The notes beneath the pieces were generated by a model, which was not told where the DNA came from, made no database searches, and was given only the letters and a program-made list of their open reading frames with translations. The translations under genes and the position numbers were made by a program. From Thermoplasmata archaeon (lineage in GTDB: Archaea > Thermoplasmatota > Thermoplasmata > Thermoplasmatales > Thermoplasmataceae): DNA of 64,000 nucleotides. The DNA lies in contig JAJZLU010000002.1 in NCBI GenBank assembly GCA_021850545.1, positions 49,225 to 113,224 of the forward strand. Direction: 5' to 3'. Shown here one piece after another: positions 28,274-37,243 of the stretch. Within the stretch, counting starts at the first letter, position 1. Each line of letters opens with the position of its first letter.

Positions 28274-30046
28274 TCACTCGGAGTAATAATAGTTCCCGGA
28301 TTCGCGCTGGGTTTTGTCTAGCCTGCTGTCAACTTTGTTGATTCTTGGCCTTCTGGTCATTGCGTCTCTCCTGAAAGTTACTCCGGCATCCTTAAGGAAA
28401 AGATTCATCCCATCTTTCATGGACAGGGGCCCTTTTGATTCCCCTTCCAATCCAGGTTTCCCGTTGAAAACAATGAGTGCATCTGAAATGAGATCTATGA
28501 AATAGACGTCATGGTCTATTACGAATGCACTTTTCTTATTATTCTCCATAACTCTCTTGATGATCCTTGCCGCAGACATCCTGTATGCACTGTCTAGGTG
28601 TGCGGAGGGTTCATCCAGTATATACAGGTCAGAGTCCATTGACAATGTGAGCGCGATGGAAACCCTCTGCAGCTCACCTCCGGAGAGTTCCTGGACGTTC
28701 TGTTCATATAAAGATTCAATTTCAAGGGGCTGCATTATTTCATTCTTGACCAGTCCGGACTGCATCCTTTCCTTCAGCGCTTGTGCAAGAAGTGAAAATA
28801 CTGATCCGTCAAAATCTGTAGAAATGTACTGCGGCTTGTATGAAATTTTCAGAGTCCTGGAAAGGGAACCGGAATCAGGTTCAGTAACACCTGCCAGCAT
28901 CCTTGCAAAGCTGGACTTTCCGAGGGCATTTTTCCCCAGCACTCCAATAACTTCACCGCTCCTAATGAGGCCGCTGTTTATCTTTAGCTTGAAGTCCCCC
29001 AGGGTCTTTTCCATGTCCGTCCAGGAAGCAATTTCCATACCAGTTGAAAGTCTCCTGTCTGATTTTTCATGAAAGTCGATCGAATAATTCCTGATCCTGA
29101 CGTTCTCCTCCCTCAGGTAACCCTCAAGGAATGAATTGATAGCCTTGTTGCTGGTACGTTGTTCGCTTATAATGCCATAAGTGCCAGTTTGGCCGTAAAC
29201 CACATGGACAGTGTCCGCCATCCAGTCCATGAGCGCAAGGTCGTGTTCCACAACCATGACGGTCTTTTCCTTTGCCAGTTTCTGGATTATTCCTGCGACC
29301 CTGATTCTCTCCGCAACATCAAGGTAGGAAGACATTTCATCAAACAGGTAAATATCTGCGTCTCTCAGGAGAGTTGCGCCAATTGCAAATCTCTGAAGTT
29401 CTCCACCTGAACAGCTCTTAACATCCTTGTTTAGCGAAGCCTCAAGATTCAGCATGGACACGATATCGTCCATCCTTCCCTGGGAATCGCCCTTCTTTAG
29501 GACTTCCCCTATGGTGCCTGAAACGACTTTGGGGATAAGGTCGACATTCTGGTCCTTGAGCACTGCCCTTTTAGTCCCGTTGTATAGGCCTGAGAAGTAG
29601 TCTCCCATCACGGAAGTGGCATATTTATCCAAAACTGATTTCCTGGAGGCTGGCCCATCATAGTTTCCGAAATTCGGGACAAGAATGCCAGCGAGTATTT
29701 TCAGCGTAGTGCTCTTTCCCATGCCATTCTGGCCCAATAGGGCTGTAACTTTTCCTCTGGAAAGTTCCGGAAGCGAATAAAGCCGGAAAGAATTTAATGC
29801 ATACTGGTGGGTCAGATCGTGGTTTAGTTCATCCGGTATGGTGACAATCTTAATCGCCCCGAAGGGGCACCTGTGCACGCATATGCCGCAGCCTATGCAC
29901 AAAGGCTCATTTATTACTGCCTGGGAATCCGGCTCTGGAAATTCAATGGTTGGGGTGCCGCTTCTTACAGGCGGGCAATAATACTGGCATTCATGGTTGC
30001 ATTTTTTGGGATGGCACTTGTCATGGTCGAGAATTGCGATGTGCAA
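28274..30046 (-). CDS. Ribosome recycling ATPase ABCE1 (Rli1)
   Basis: 590-aa Fe-S twin ATPase that splits ribosomes after termination. The N-terminal domain has two ferredoxin-like Cys clusters (DKCHPKKCNHECQYYCPPVR and CIGCGICVHRCPFGAI). Two ABC domains follow, with Walker A GQNGMGKST and GKNALGKSS, signatures SGGELQRFAIG and LSGGELQRVSIA, and Walker B YLFDEMSSYLD and YILDEPSAHLD. Note FDEM where FDEP is usual in the first domain. Clustered with tgtA in one operon. Confidence 0.97.
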   Translation of the reverse strand: MHIAILDHDKCHPKKCNHECQYYCPPVRSGTPTIEFPEPDSQAVINEPLCIGCGICVHRCPFGAIKIVTIPDELNHDLTHQYALNSFRLYSLPELSRGKVTALLGQNGMGKSTTLKILAGILVPNFGNYDGPASRKSVLDKYATSVMGDYFSGLYNGTKRAVLKDQNVDLIPKVVSGTIGEVLKKGDSQGRMDDIVSMLNLEASLNKDVKSCSGGELQRFAIGATLLRDADIYLFDEMSSYLDVAERIRVAGIIQKLAKEKTVMVVEHDLALMDWMADTVHVVYGQTGTYGIISEQRTSNKAINSFLEGYLREENVRIRNYSIDFHEKSDRRLSTGMEIASWTDMEKTLGDFKLKINSGLIRSGEVIGVLGKNALGKSSFARMLAGVTEPDSGSLSRTLKISYKPQYISTDFDGSVFSLLAQALKERMQSGLVKNEIMQPLEIESLYEQNVQELSGGELQRVSIALTLSMDSDLYILDEPSAHLDSAYRMSAARIIKRVMENNKKSAFVIDHDVYFIDLISDALIVFNGKPGLEGESKGPLSMKDGMNLFLKDAGVTFRRDAMTRRPRINKVDSRLDKTQRESGNYYYSE

Positions 30047-30054
30047 GATACCAC

Positions 30055-30486
30055 CTAATTCATCTTCCAGTACTCGTCAGGTATCTCTTCATAAATCTGG
30101 TATGCTTCAGCCTTTTCTACACTTGTTTCCACGGTCTTGAGCTTTGAAAGCTCAATGATCCTGTTTACGTTAAGAATCCAGTAGTGAATCCTCCACTCCC
30201 TTCCATCATAAAGGGTGGTTTCCTCTCTTTCTGTCTGAAGGACCCCTATATCTTCCATGGTGTAAAAGGCATCCCGGTCTTCCGGTTCAAGCATGTTATC
30301 GATCACACGGTCGTTATAACCAAAAAAATTAATGAGATGTTCAGCGGCTTCAAAAGCTTCTTCCTGGCTCATACTCCTATTCTGGAGGCTCAATCCTTTG
30401 CTAATTGCAAGAGACAACTCCCCAATATTGGTGAAATTTCTGCCACTTTCTGAATCTTTAATTGGTGCATCTTCCTGAGTTTTCAT
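30055..30486 (-). CDS. Small conserved-looking protein upstream of ABCE1
   Basis: 143 aa, acidic, mostly helical, with no recognised domain or membrane segment. The first about 25 residues are Asp/Ser-rich and probably flexible. The centre (FGYNDRVIDNMLEPEDRDAF) suggests a small helical fold, and the segment REETTLYDGREWRIHYWIL could pair as a beta hairpin. First gene of the operon with ABCE1 (8-nt gap) and tgtA, which suggests a role in translation or RNA, but that is inference. Confidence 0.75.
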   Translation of the reverse strand: MKTQEDAPIKDSESGRNFTNIGELSLAISKGLSLQNRSMSQEEAFEAAEHLINFFGYNDRVIDNMLEPEDRDAFYTMEDIGVLQTEREETTLYDGREWRIHYWILNVNRIIELSKLKTVETSVEKAEAYQIYEEIPDEYWKMN

Positions 30487-30712
30487 ATTTTTCCAACTGT
30501 TGAATGTGTGTATGTGAATACTGATAAGTGTAAATTTCCTAATAAGTTTATCTCAGTGCCTATCCATTATCGAATTGTCGGTAATTTTAGCTCTTTTCGG
30601 AGAATTGTCAATATAACAATTATGAATACAATATACTGGGTGTTATATCCAATCGAGATGCGTCTCCCCCTCAGACTATTTAAGGGCAGGCACCATTAGA
30701 GGGTAGCTTTAA
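30487..30712. promoter_or_regulatory. Divergent promoter region between small protein/ABCE1 operon and folP
   Basis: AT-rich 226 nt. An inverted repeat AATTGT (30603-30608) and ACAATT (30616-30621) lies centrally, and ATTTAAGGG near 30678-30686 is a TATA-like element ahead of the folP ATG at 30713. No gene seen. Confidence 0.45.
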
Positions 30713-31762
30713 ATGAGAGACCTGGCATTTCCCGCACGCAAAAAGTATGCTGATTTCCGCAGTGGGCAATTTGCTGCCAAAAAGCTTGAGATATATTCTG
30801 ACAAGGAAATAACTAGCAGCCTTTTAGAAAAAATCGGCGTGGTTGCATTCAGCTCAGGAAATATGCACCATTACATGGCTGATTGGTCTGGCGAATCTCT
30901 GGATGCACTTCTAACCAACTTTGAACTTCCCGATCCTGTAATTGCACACCTAAGGGCGCCTCCACAAGAAAGGAGGCCGGATATCCCCAAGATAATGGCT
31001 GTGGTAAATGTAACTCCGGATTCCTTCTACCCAGGCTCAAGGATTGGCAATGATCCACGCCAATTCCAGGAGATCATAGATGCATCGCCGGATATCATTG
31101 ATGTTGGGGCAGAAAGCACTAGGCCAGGCAGTGGAGGGATAGGCGTGTCAGAAGAGATTGAAAGGCTGCAGCCTGTTATTTCATATCTCCGGAAAAACTC
31201 TGAAATTCCGCTGTCACTTGATACAAGGCACTTGGAGGTGCTGGAGGAATTTGGCGGTGAAGTTTCATACATCAACGATATTAGCGGATTCAGGGATCAT
31301 AGGATGATCAAGGGAGCCTATCAGCACAACCTGAAATGTGTAACCATGCACATGAGGGGGGAACCTGGTAATATGCAGCATATGACGGAATACACAGATA
31401 TTGTGCCGGAAGTACTTTCCTTCTTAGTGGACAGTGCCGAAAATCTCAGAAACGCCGGAGTAAAGGAAAATGACATTTACCTGGATCCGGGTATAGGATT
31501 TGCAAAGGATCTGTATGGTAACCTTGACCTCATAAGGGATGCTAAAAGTTTCAGTGTTGGCTACCGCACACTGTTTGGCACCTCAAGGAAAAGCTTTCTT
31601 GGGCAAATCACGGGAAAAGGTGTTGAAGAGAGGTTGCCCGCGACACTTGCCACGACTGCGTATCTTGCAATACAAGGCGTTGATGTCGTCAGGGTGCATG
31701 ATATAAAAGAAAATTTAGATGTGGTAAAGGTAATAAATTCTATAATAAGGCAAGGTAACTAG
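30713..31762 (+). CDS. folP: Dihydropteroate synthase family protein
   Basis: 349 aa. The C-terminal about 250 residues are a pterin-binding TIM-barrel: IMAVVNVTPDSFYPGSR, DVGAESTRPGS, INDISGF, LDPGIGFAKD, and GTSRKSFLG near the end, all features of true FolP. The first about 90 residues are an extension I do not recognise, as in other archaeal members. The enzyme would join a pterin to p-aminobenzoate or an aryl precursor for a tetrahydropterin carrier, which glyA in this window would use. Its end overlaps the convergent Fur-type gene by 4 nt. Confidence 0.88.
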   Translation: MRDLAFPARKKYADFRSGQFAAKKLEIYSDKEITSSLLEKIGVVAFSSGNMHHYMADWSGESLDALLTNFELPDPVIAHLRAPPQERRPDIPKIMAVVNVTPDSFYPGSRIGNDPRQFQEIIDASPDIIDVGAESTRPGSGGIGVSEEIERLQPVISYLRKNSEIPLSLDTRHLEVLEEFGGEVSYINDISGFRDHRMIKGAYQHNLKCVTMHMRGEPGNMQHMTEYTDIVPEVLSFLVDSAENLRNAGVKENDIYLDPGIGFAKDLYGNLDLIRDAKSFSVGYRTLFGTSRKSFLGQITGKGVEERLPATLATTAYLAIQGVDVVRVHDIKENLDVVKVINSIIRQGN

Positions 31763-32181
31763 GCGTTGGGATGAAGCCTGCAGTCCTTGCAGAGCCCTTT
31801 TATCAGGAGGTTGGCCTCGGCAACTTCAAAACCTGTGGTCTCTACATTGGATAGGATACTGTCCCCGTCAACGTCGACATCTGATATCCGTCCGCATTTT
31901 GCACAAATAAAGTTTCCGTGGAATTCAGTGTTTGTCTCAAACCAGGTTGTGCCGTTAATCTCGAACGACTTTATGGTTCCGGCTGAATGAAGGGCCTTAA
32001 GGATGTTGTAAACAGTGGCAAGGGTAATTGTCGGTTCCTTTCCCTTGACATTGTTGAAAATCTCGTCCGCCGTAAAGTGACCTGGAGTATTATCAATGAC
32101 ATAGTCTATGATGCAAAGCCTCTGAGGAGTTATCTTGAAATTTGACTTCTTAAGAGACTCAACATAATACTCTTTTTCCAT
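31759..32181 (-). CDS. Fur/PerR-family metal-dependent regulator
   Basis: 140-aa repressor. The N-terminal winged helix contains KITPQRLCIIDYVIDNTPGH and ATVYNILKAL; the C-terminal dimerisation part has FICAKCGRISDV and GLCKDCRLH, two CxxC pairs for structural zinc. It probably senses iron, zinc or peroxide. Note that the usual His-rich metal stretch before CxxC is reduced to EFHGNFIC. A palindromic AT-rich site just upstream of its own ATG suggests autoregulation. Confidence 0.9.
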   Translation of the reverse strand: MEKEYYVESLKKSNFKITPQRLCIIDYVIDNTPGHFTADEIFNNVKGKEPTITLATVYNILKALHSAGTIKSFEINGTTWFETNTEFHGNFICAKCGRISDVDVDGDSILSNVETTGFEVAEANLLIKGLCKDCRLHPNA

Positions 32182-32190
32182 ATTTATGAT

Positions 32191-32228
32191 AATTAATAAT
32201 TAGTAATTAAGGCTTGTTTATAAATAGT
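32191..32228 (-). promoter_or_regulatory. Promoter and probable Fur-type operator
   Basis: TAATTA, one base, TAATTA at 32197-32209 forms a perfect palindrome, embedded in further AATTAAT sequence, 16-30 nt upstream of the regulator's ATG at 32181. On the minus strand a TATA-like CTATTTATAAAC lies at about 32217-32228, which would set transcription start inside the palindrome. This is the expected layout for an autorepressed Fur gene. Assigned by position and symmetry only. Confidence 0.55.
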
Positions 32229-32261
32229 TTAGATAGGGTTTTAAATGTAACCTATGCATCA

Positions 32262-32597
32262 TCAGGGCTCTATGTTATTCTCAAAGGATATGATAACAGC
32301 TACGCGGCTTTTTACATCTGCAATAATATCCTCAATTTTCATCTTCAATCTGTAGATGTGCTTTGTCCGACCCTTTCCAATGATGTATTTTACTTCCATG
32401 CGTTGAAGGTAGCCCTCCTTGATGAGATATTTAAGGCCTTCAGAAGCGCGTGAATTGCTTATGCCAAGTGTAAGCGTTATGTCAGCCAGGCTCAGGTCAG
32501 GCTTCTGTTCCAGGAGTGCCAGAATTTTAGCTCTATTCTTGCTAAAACCCACATTCCTGAGTTTCTCGTAAACCTGAACGGATCTGTCGTAATTCAC
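32262..32597 (-). CDS. Winged-helix transcription regulator (TrmB/ArsR-like)
   Basis: 111 aa. The central part (about 35-80) is a winged helix: LSLADITLTLGISNSRASEG as helix-turn-helix and KYLIKEGYLQRMEVKYIIGK as wing. A short C-terminal helix could dimerise. No cysteine or histidine cluster for metals is seen. It sits between the Fur-type gene and hisS, divergent from hisS with 80 nt between first codons, so it may control that region. Ligand unknown. Confidence 0.75.
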   Translation of the reverse strand: MNYDRSVQVYEKLRNVGFSKNRAKILALLEQKPDLSLADITLTLGISNSRASEGLKYLIKEGYLQRMEVKYIIGKGRTKHIYRLKMKIEDIIADVKSRVAVIISFENNIEP

Positions 32598-32678
32598 GTT
32601 AAAAAAATATATGCTTAATAATATTTAAAGCCTTTGCTGAACCGGAAAATTTGCAACAAATCCACTTCTAGAACATGT

Positions 32679-34043
32679 ATGAAGTTGTCAGACCTGAGAG
32701 TGCAGAACGGCATGAGAATTAATACCAAAGTACAATCTACTCCATCAATGACCTTTGAGAGACTTAGAGGCTTCAGGGACATGTTCCCAGAAGATGCGGA
32801 ACCAAAGTTCTTCATGCTTAATCTGGCTGACCAGGTTGCCTCCTCATTTGGCTTCCAGAGGATAGACATGCCAAGCCTCGAACCACTTGAGCTTTACAAA
32901 CTGAAGTCTGGAGAGGAACTGGTTTCGCAGACTTTTTCATTCGTGGACAAGGGTGGCAGGGAAGTAACTATGATTCCTGAGGCGACCCCATCAGTTGTCA
33001 GGATGCTCACATCGAGAAAGGACCTCCCCAGGCCTGTAAAGTGGTATTGTTATCCAAAGCTCTGGAGATATGAGGAACCACAGTCTGGAAGGCTTAGGGA
33101 ACACATTCAGTTCAATGCGGATATTTTTGGCCCCAACACGCCAGATGCGGATGCCGAAATAATTGGGCTTGCCGCGTCCATTCTTGACAGGATAGGCCTT
33201 GAAGGGGAATATTCAGTAAGAATCAATGACCGGAAGCTTATGGAATCCCTGCTCAAGGTGATGGGCACTGAAGACATAATGGCAACATTTTCAGTGATAG
33301 ATAAATTCAAAAAGATCTCAAGGGAAGAATTCACGTCCCAGCTGGAAGAGAGGGGATTTCCTGAGGGCAGAATACCTGACCTGATATGGCTCATGGAGAA
33401 CCCTGGCGACTTCACTGAACTAAGAAGCAGCATTGAAAGGGTAGTGGTCATGGATGAAAACCTTGCGGGCATTATTGGAAGATTGGAGGAGACCCTTTCC
33501 CTTGCAGGAAAATACACCAACTCAAAACTCATAATAGATTTTTCAGTGGTGCGCGGGCTATCTTACTACACTGGCATAGTTTTTGAAGTTTTTGACATAA
33601 ATGGTGAATTCAGGTCTATTCTTGGCGGCGGAAGATACGACAACCTTTCAAAACTGTTGGCTGACCAGGAGATCCCTGCGGTTGGCTTTGGGATGGGCGA
33701 TGTGGTTATAGAGATGCTTGCAAGGCGCCAGGGATTATGGAACGTTCCCAACAGGCCCATCAGGTTCTCAGTGTGCGTAGCTTCAGACAAGGCTAGGGAA
33801 TACTCACTTGATATATCATTAAAATTGAGAGGGGCTGGGCATATAGCCAGCATGGATATTTCCAGGAGAAGTCTATCAGCACAGCTTAAGAACGCTTCCA
33901 TCCAGGGATACGATTATGCGGTCATAATCGGAAACAGGGAACTCGAGAATTCTGAGGTAACACTCAGGAACCTTTCAACAGGGGAACAGGAGAGCATGAA
34001 CGAATCCATCATGCTTGAAAAAGCAGGGAACCTGAAAAAATAG
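32679..34043 (+). CDS. hisS: Histidyl-tRNA synthetase
   Basis: Class II synthetase charging tRNA-His. Motif 1 begins at FERLRGFRDMFPEDAE, motif 2 is YPKLWRYEEPQSGRLREHIQF, the histidine loops include GLSYYTG, and motif 3 is AVGFGMGD. The C-terminal anticodon domain follows (residues about 345 on). The start is uncertain: ATG 32679, 32712 or 32748 are all in frame, and TTG 32634 extends further but would sit close to the TATA-like ATTTAAAG at 32622-32629. The aligned core begins just after 32748. Confidence 0.95.
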   Translation: MKLSDLRVQNGMRINTKVQSTPSMTFERLRGFRDMFPEDAEPKFFMLNLADQVASSFGFQRIDMPSLEPLELYKLKSGEELVSQTFSFVDKGGREVTMIPEATPSVVRMLTSRKDLPRPVKWYCYPKLWRYEEPQSGRLREHIQFNADIFGPNTPDADAEIIGLAASILDRIGLEGEYSVRINDRKLMESLLKVMGTEDIMATFSVIDKFKKISREEFTSQLEERGFPEGRIPDLIWLMENPGDFTELRSSIERVVVMDENLAGIIGRLEETLSLAGKYTNSKLIIDFSVVRGLSYYTGIVFEVFDINGEFRSILGGGRYDNLSKLLADQEIPAVGFGMGDVVIEMLARRQGLWNVPNRPIRFSVCVASDKAREYSLDISLKLRGAGHIASMDISRRSLSAQLKNASIQGYDYAVIIGNRELENSEVTLRNLSTGEQESMNESIMLEKAGNLKK

Positions 34044-34189
34044 CATGCAGGCACTTCCTCTGCAGATCGCAGTGGTTTGCACCCATAATGGGAAACACTT
34101 TCCATTTATACAAATATTTTCCTATCCACATGATAATAATAAGTTCCCCTAACAAATTGTTGAAAATCTTAGCTGATAAAGCCTGAAAA

Positions 34190-34206
34190 GATTTATAAAT
34201 CATTTA
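34190..34206 (+). promoter_or_regulatory. TATA-like promoter of the Lrp effector-domain gene
   Basis: GATTTATAAATCATTT centred about 35 nt before ATG 34232, in an otherwise gene-free 188-nt gap after hisS. It fits the archaeal TATA consensus. Confidence 0.5.
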
Positions 34207-34231
34207 AAGCTTAAACCTACAGGGTGAAACT

Positions 34232-34465
34232 ATGTCCGTTGCATTTATCTTGGTGAGCACAGTACCCGGGAAGGAACACGAAGTATACAACAAAATTTCT
34301 AAGGTGAATTATGTTGTGGAGATACACCCTTTGTTTGGGGAATATGATCTCATTGTAAAAATTGATGCAAAGGACTACAGTGAACTCGGCAAAATTGTCA
34401 TCGAACAGATCAGAACCATCGATGGGGTCATCGATACAAAGACCCTGACAGGAATAAAACTTTGA
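34232..34465 (+). CDS. Stand-alone Lrp/AsnC effector (RAM) domain protein
   Basis: 77 aa made only of the regulation-of-amino-acid-metabolism fold: VAFILVSTVPGKEHEVYNKI, YVVEIHPLFGEYDLIVKI, IVIEQIRTIDGVIDTKTLTG. There is no DNA-binding domain. Such proteins form octamers and bind amino acids, probably acting on full-length Lrp proteins. ATG 34232 follows CAGGGTGA. A small membrane protein starts 13 nt later in the same direction. Confidence 0.9.
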   Translation: MSVAFILVSTVPGKEHEVYNKISKVNYVVEIHPLFGEYDLIVKIDAKDYSELGKIVIEQIRTIDGVIDTKTLTGIKL

Positions 34466-34478
34466 GGTGCATAGCTTA

Positions 34479-34793
34479 ATGAGTGTTGTATTTACTCCGT
34501 GGAATTGGACAGTATTTGGGTTTGTGATACTTGCTTTACTTGCCCTATCTCTCTTCGTGCTGGGAATCCTGACAGCTTATTTCGGCAGCGGAAAGAGCAG
34601 GGCAGTTGGCGTAGTGCTTCTTGTATTGGGCATAGTTGTTGGAGCACTTGTTGTGCTCGTAACGCACTACGCAATGCCAAGCATTAACCTGCTTAATAAT
34701 GTTATACTCGGCACAATTTTCTATGTTGTTGCCGCAGTTATCGGGGCTGTCCTCGGGCTGCTCATATTCCTCGGTGCAATAATGAAGACCTGA
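34479..34793 (+). CDS. Small membrane protein with three predicted TM helices
   Basis: 104 aa from ATG 34479, preceded by GAGGTG at 34464-34469; an in-frame GTG at 34467 is less likely since it overlaps that site. Three hydrophobic segments: FGFVILALLALSLFVLGILT, AVGVVLLVLGIVVGALVVLV, and ILGTIFYVVAAVIGAVLGLL. No family recognised. Probably co-transcribed with the Lrp effector-domain gene, so a transport or sensing role linked to amino acids is possible but unproven. Confidence 0.7.
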   Translation: MSVVFTPWNWTVFGFVILALLALSLFVLGILTAYFGSGKSRAVGVVLLVLGIVVGALVVLVTHYAMPSINLLNNVILGTIFYVVAAVIGAVLGLLIFLGAIMKT

Positions 34794-34866
34794 TTTTAAG
34801 GCGCTTCTTTTTCTATAAATTTTAATCCCTTTACAAACATTGTTTTTCCAACATTTTTTAACACTT

Positions 34867-35550
34867 ATGGCTGCACAGGAATCAATATTCAAACGGGAAG
34901 GTCATAAAGCTAAATTTGTGCTTGAAGGCGTTATCTTTGATTTCGACGGCACAATGGTTGATAGTGAAGGGGCAACATTAGAACTTGCGAAGCCCATCAT
35001 TTCTAGAAATCTGGGAAGGGAAATCCTAGACCAAGAGATGAAGGGGCTCAAGGGAAAAGTTTGGAAAAAAGAGTTCCAGAAATTGTTCCCTATTAGCTAT
35101 GAACAGGTATACAATTAAATTGTGGAAGCATGGGAAAAGGCCGCACCTGAAATATCACCATACGATGGAATAGCCGATTTGCTCCACCATCTGGCTGAAA
35201 AAGAGATTCCCATGGCTATTGTATCTTCTAGGGAGTCACGCCTTATCTGGGAAACTTTGGAAAAGCTTTCATGGAAAGGCTATTTCAGTGCAGTAGTTGG
35301 TCAGGAAGATGCCCCCAGGCATAAACCAGCGCCCCAACCCTTCCTTATGGCAGCCAGGGCGATGGAACTGGATCCAGAACATTGCATTTACGTTGGGGAC
35401 CAGCCGTGGGATATTCAGGCATTAAAATCAGCAGGAATGTACTCTGGGGCAGCCCTCTGGGGAGAAGGAAGATTAGAGGAGCTGGAAGTGGAAAGCCCAA
35501 ATTTCCTTTTTCACCTTCCAAGTGACGCTATCAAAACTGTTACTGGATAA
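34867..35550 (+). pseudogene. HAD-superfamily hydrolase interrupted by an in-frame TAA
   Basis: Both halves are in one frame. The first (34867-35118) carries HAD motif I, VIFDFDGTMVDSEGATL, and stops at TAA 35116-35118 in the cap region after YEQVYN. The frame continues at once (IVEAWEKAAPEISPYDGIAD) with motif II MAIVSSRES, the motif III lysine in RHKPAPQPF, and motif IV CIYVGDQPWDIQALKSAG. The intact protein would be about 227 aa, a beta-phosphoglucomutase or phosphoglycolate-phosphatase type. A single base change explains the break. A restart at GTG 35122 would give a 142-aa part without the nucleophile. TTG 34840 and GTG 34918 are other possible starts of the first half. Confidence 0.8.
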
Positions 35551-35635
35551 TGTTTATCCTGGCCCATTTGACTTTACAGATCTGGCGATTCAATATATAA
35601 TGTATTAAATCCAGTTGCAATGTAGGGGAAGTCCC

Positions 35636-36574
35636 ATGGTAAAAGTGGAAAAATTCATTCAGGACGCGAAAGATGACATAGTCAGTAACCTTCACGGCAA
35701 AGGGATACTGGCCTGTTCAGGAGGCCAGGACAGCACGCTGCTGGCAGTCCTGTCAAACATGGCGGCGGGAGACCGCATCCTTTCAGTTTTCATTGATACG
35801 GGACTTGTAAGGGAAGATGAGATCCACAGGGTAGAGAAACTGTTCAAGTCCTATTCGCTGAATTACAGGATAATTGATGCATCAGAGAGGTTCTTCAAGG
35901 CATTAATAGGCGTGTCAGACCCTGAAACAAAGAGAAAGATCATTGGGAAAACATTTATCGACGTTTTTGAAGAAGTTGCAAAAGAGTACGGGGCAGAGAC
36001 CCTGCTGCAGGGAACAATCGCTCCAGACTGGATTGAGAGTGGCGGTTCAGTAAGGGATGTAATAAAGAGCCACCACAATGTTGGCGGACTTCCAGAACAG
36101 ATGAACCTGAAACTTCTGGAACCTCTCAGGGACCTCTACAAAGATGAAGTGAGGGATATATCAAGATTCCTCAAGCTGCCAGCTGATATACAGCCATTCC
36201 CTGGCCCAGGGCTTGCAGTAAGGATCATTGGTGAGGTTACAAGGGAAAAAGCGGACCTTCTCAGAAAGATCACAACAATAGTTGAGCGCGGAGTGGTGCA
36301 GCAATACCCGGACCCTGACAACAGGCCATGGCAGTATTTTGCTGTGCTGCTACCTGTAAAATCAACAGGGATCCATGGTGACAGGAGAACCTACGGATAT
36401 ACTACAGCAATTCGCATGATAGATACCACGGATGCCATGAGCGGGACATTCACTAAGCCAGACTGGGAATTTCTGGACAACCTGTCTTCTGAGATAACAA
36501 ATGAAGTTAGGGAAGTCAACAGGGTCGTTTACGATATTACGAGCAAGCCACCGGGAACCATTGAATGGGAGTAA
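35636..36574 (+). CDS. guaAB: GMP synthase subunit B (ATP pyrophosphatase)
   Basis: Uses ammonia, delivered by a separate glutaminase subunit, to aminate XMP to GMP. The PP-loop is [16 protein letters not shown] (SGGQDST in place of the more common SGGVDSS). The C-terminal dimerisation domain contains [17 protein letters not shown] and ends KPPGTIEWE, the usual GuaA terminus. ATG 35636 follows AGGGGAAG; TTG 35615 is in frame but less likely. IMP dehydrogenase, the previous step, is at 50088 in this window. Confidence 0.95.
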   Translation: MVKVEKFIQDAKDDIVSNLHGKGILACSGGQDSTLLAVLSNMAAGDRILSVFIDTGLVREDEIHRVEKLFKSYSLNYRIIDASERFFKALIGVSDPETKRKIIGKTFIDVFEEVAKEYGAETLLQGTIAPDWIESGGSVRDVIKSHHNVGGLPEQMNLKLLEPLRDLYKDEVRDISRFLKLPADIQPFPGPGLAVRIIGEVTREKADLLRKITTIVERGVVQQYPDPDNRPWQYFAVLLPVKSTGIHGDRRTYGYTTAIRMIDTTDAMSGTFTKPDWEFLDNLSSEITNEVREVNRVVYDITSKPPGTIEWE

Positions 36575-36640
36575 GCGCTTGCGTTAGGTAATTTAAATAT
36601 ACAGTTTCGGCATTGGGATTAGAATCATCATAGTGATAGC

Positions 36641-37243
36641 ATGACAGAAGAGGAGCTTTTACTTTCAGAAGAAGAATACCAGAAATCCGGTGTACATATA
36701 GGTACACAGGTAAAGTCCAAGGATATGCAGGAGTACATATTCAAGATAAGGAACGACGGGCTTTACATTCTCGACATAAAGAAAACCAACAAAATGCTCA
36801 TTGTGGCAGGCAAGATGCTTGCCAGGTTCAAGCCATCAGAAATCCTCGTGGCAGCACAGAGGCAGTACGCCTTCAAGCCAGTTGCAAAGTTTTCAGAGGT
36901 AGTAGGTTCAGAATCTATCGTAGGAAGATTCATACCTGGAACACTCACGAACCCACAGCTTGAAAGCTACAGGGAAGCCAAGGTTATTCTTGTCACAGAT
37001 CCGTTGGCCGACACACAGGTCATGAAGGAAGCCAAGAAGGTTGGCATTCCAATCATTGCTCTTTGTGACGCAAACAACAAGACAGACTATGTTGACGTAG
37101 TGATACCAACAAATAACAAGGGCAGAAGATCACTTGCAGTGATATACTGGCTGCTTGCTAGAGAGATCATGAAGAACAGGGGCTCAATATCAACCAACAA
37201 TGACTTTGCGCCAACAATAGACGACTTCGAAGCACAGCTCTAA
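36641..37243 (+). CDS. rpsB: Small ribosomal subunit protein uS2
   Basis: 200 aa, the archaeal length. Diagnostic segments are [67 protein letters not shown] and [25 protein letters not shown]-like AATTTAAATA lies near 36591-36600. Convergent with endA, overlapping it by 4 nt. Confidence 0.97.
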   Translation: MTEEELLLSEEEYQKSGVHIGTQVKSKDMQEYIFKIRNDGLYILDIKKTNKMLIVAGKMLARFKPSEILVAAQRQYAFKPVAKFSEVVGSESIVGRFIPGTLTNPQLESYREAKVILVTDPLADTQVMKEAKKVGIPIIALCDANNKTDYVDVVIPTNNKGRRSLAVIYWLLAREIMKNRGSISTNNDFAPTIDDFEAQL

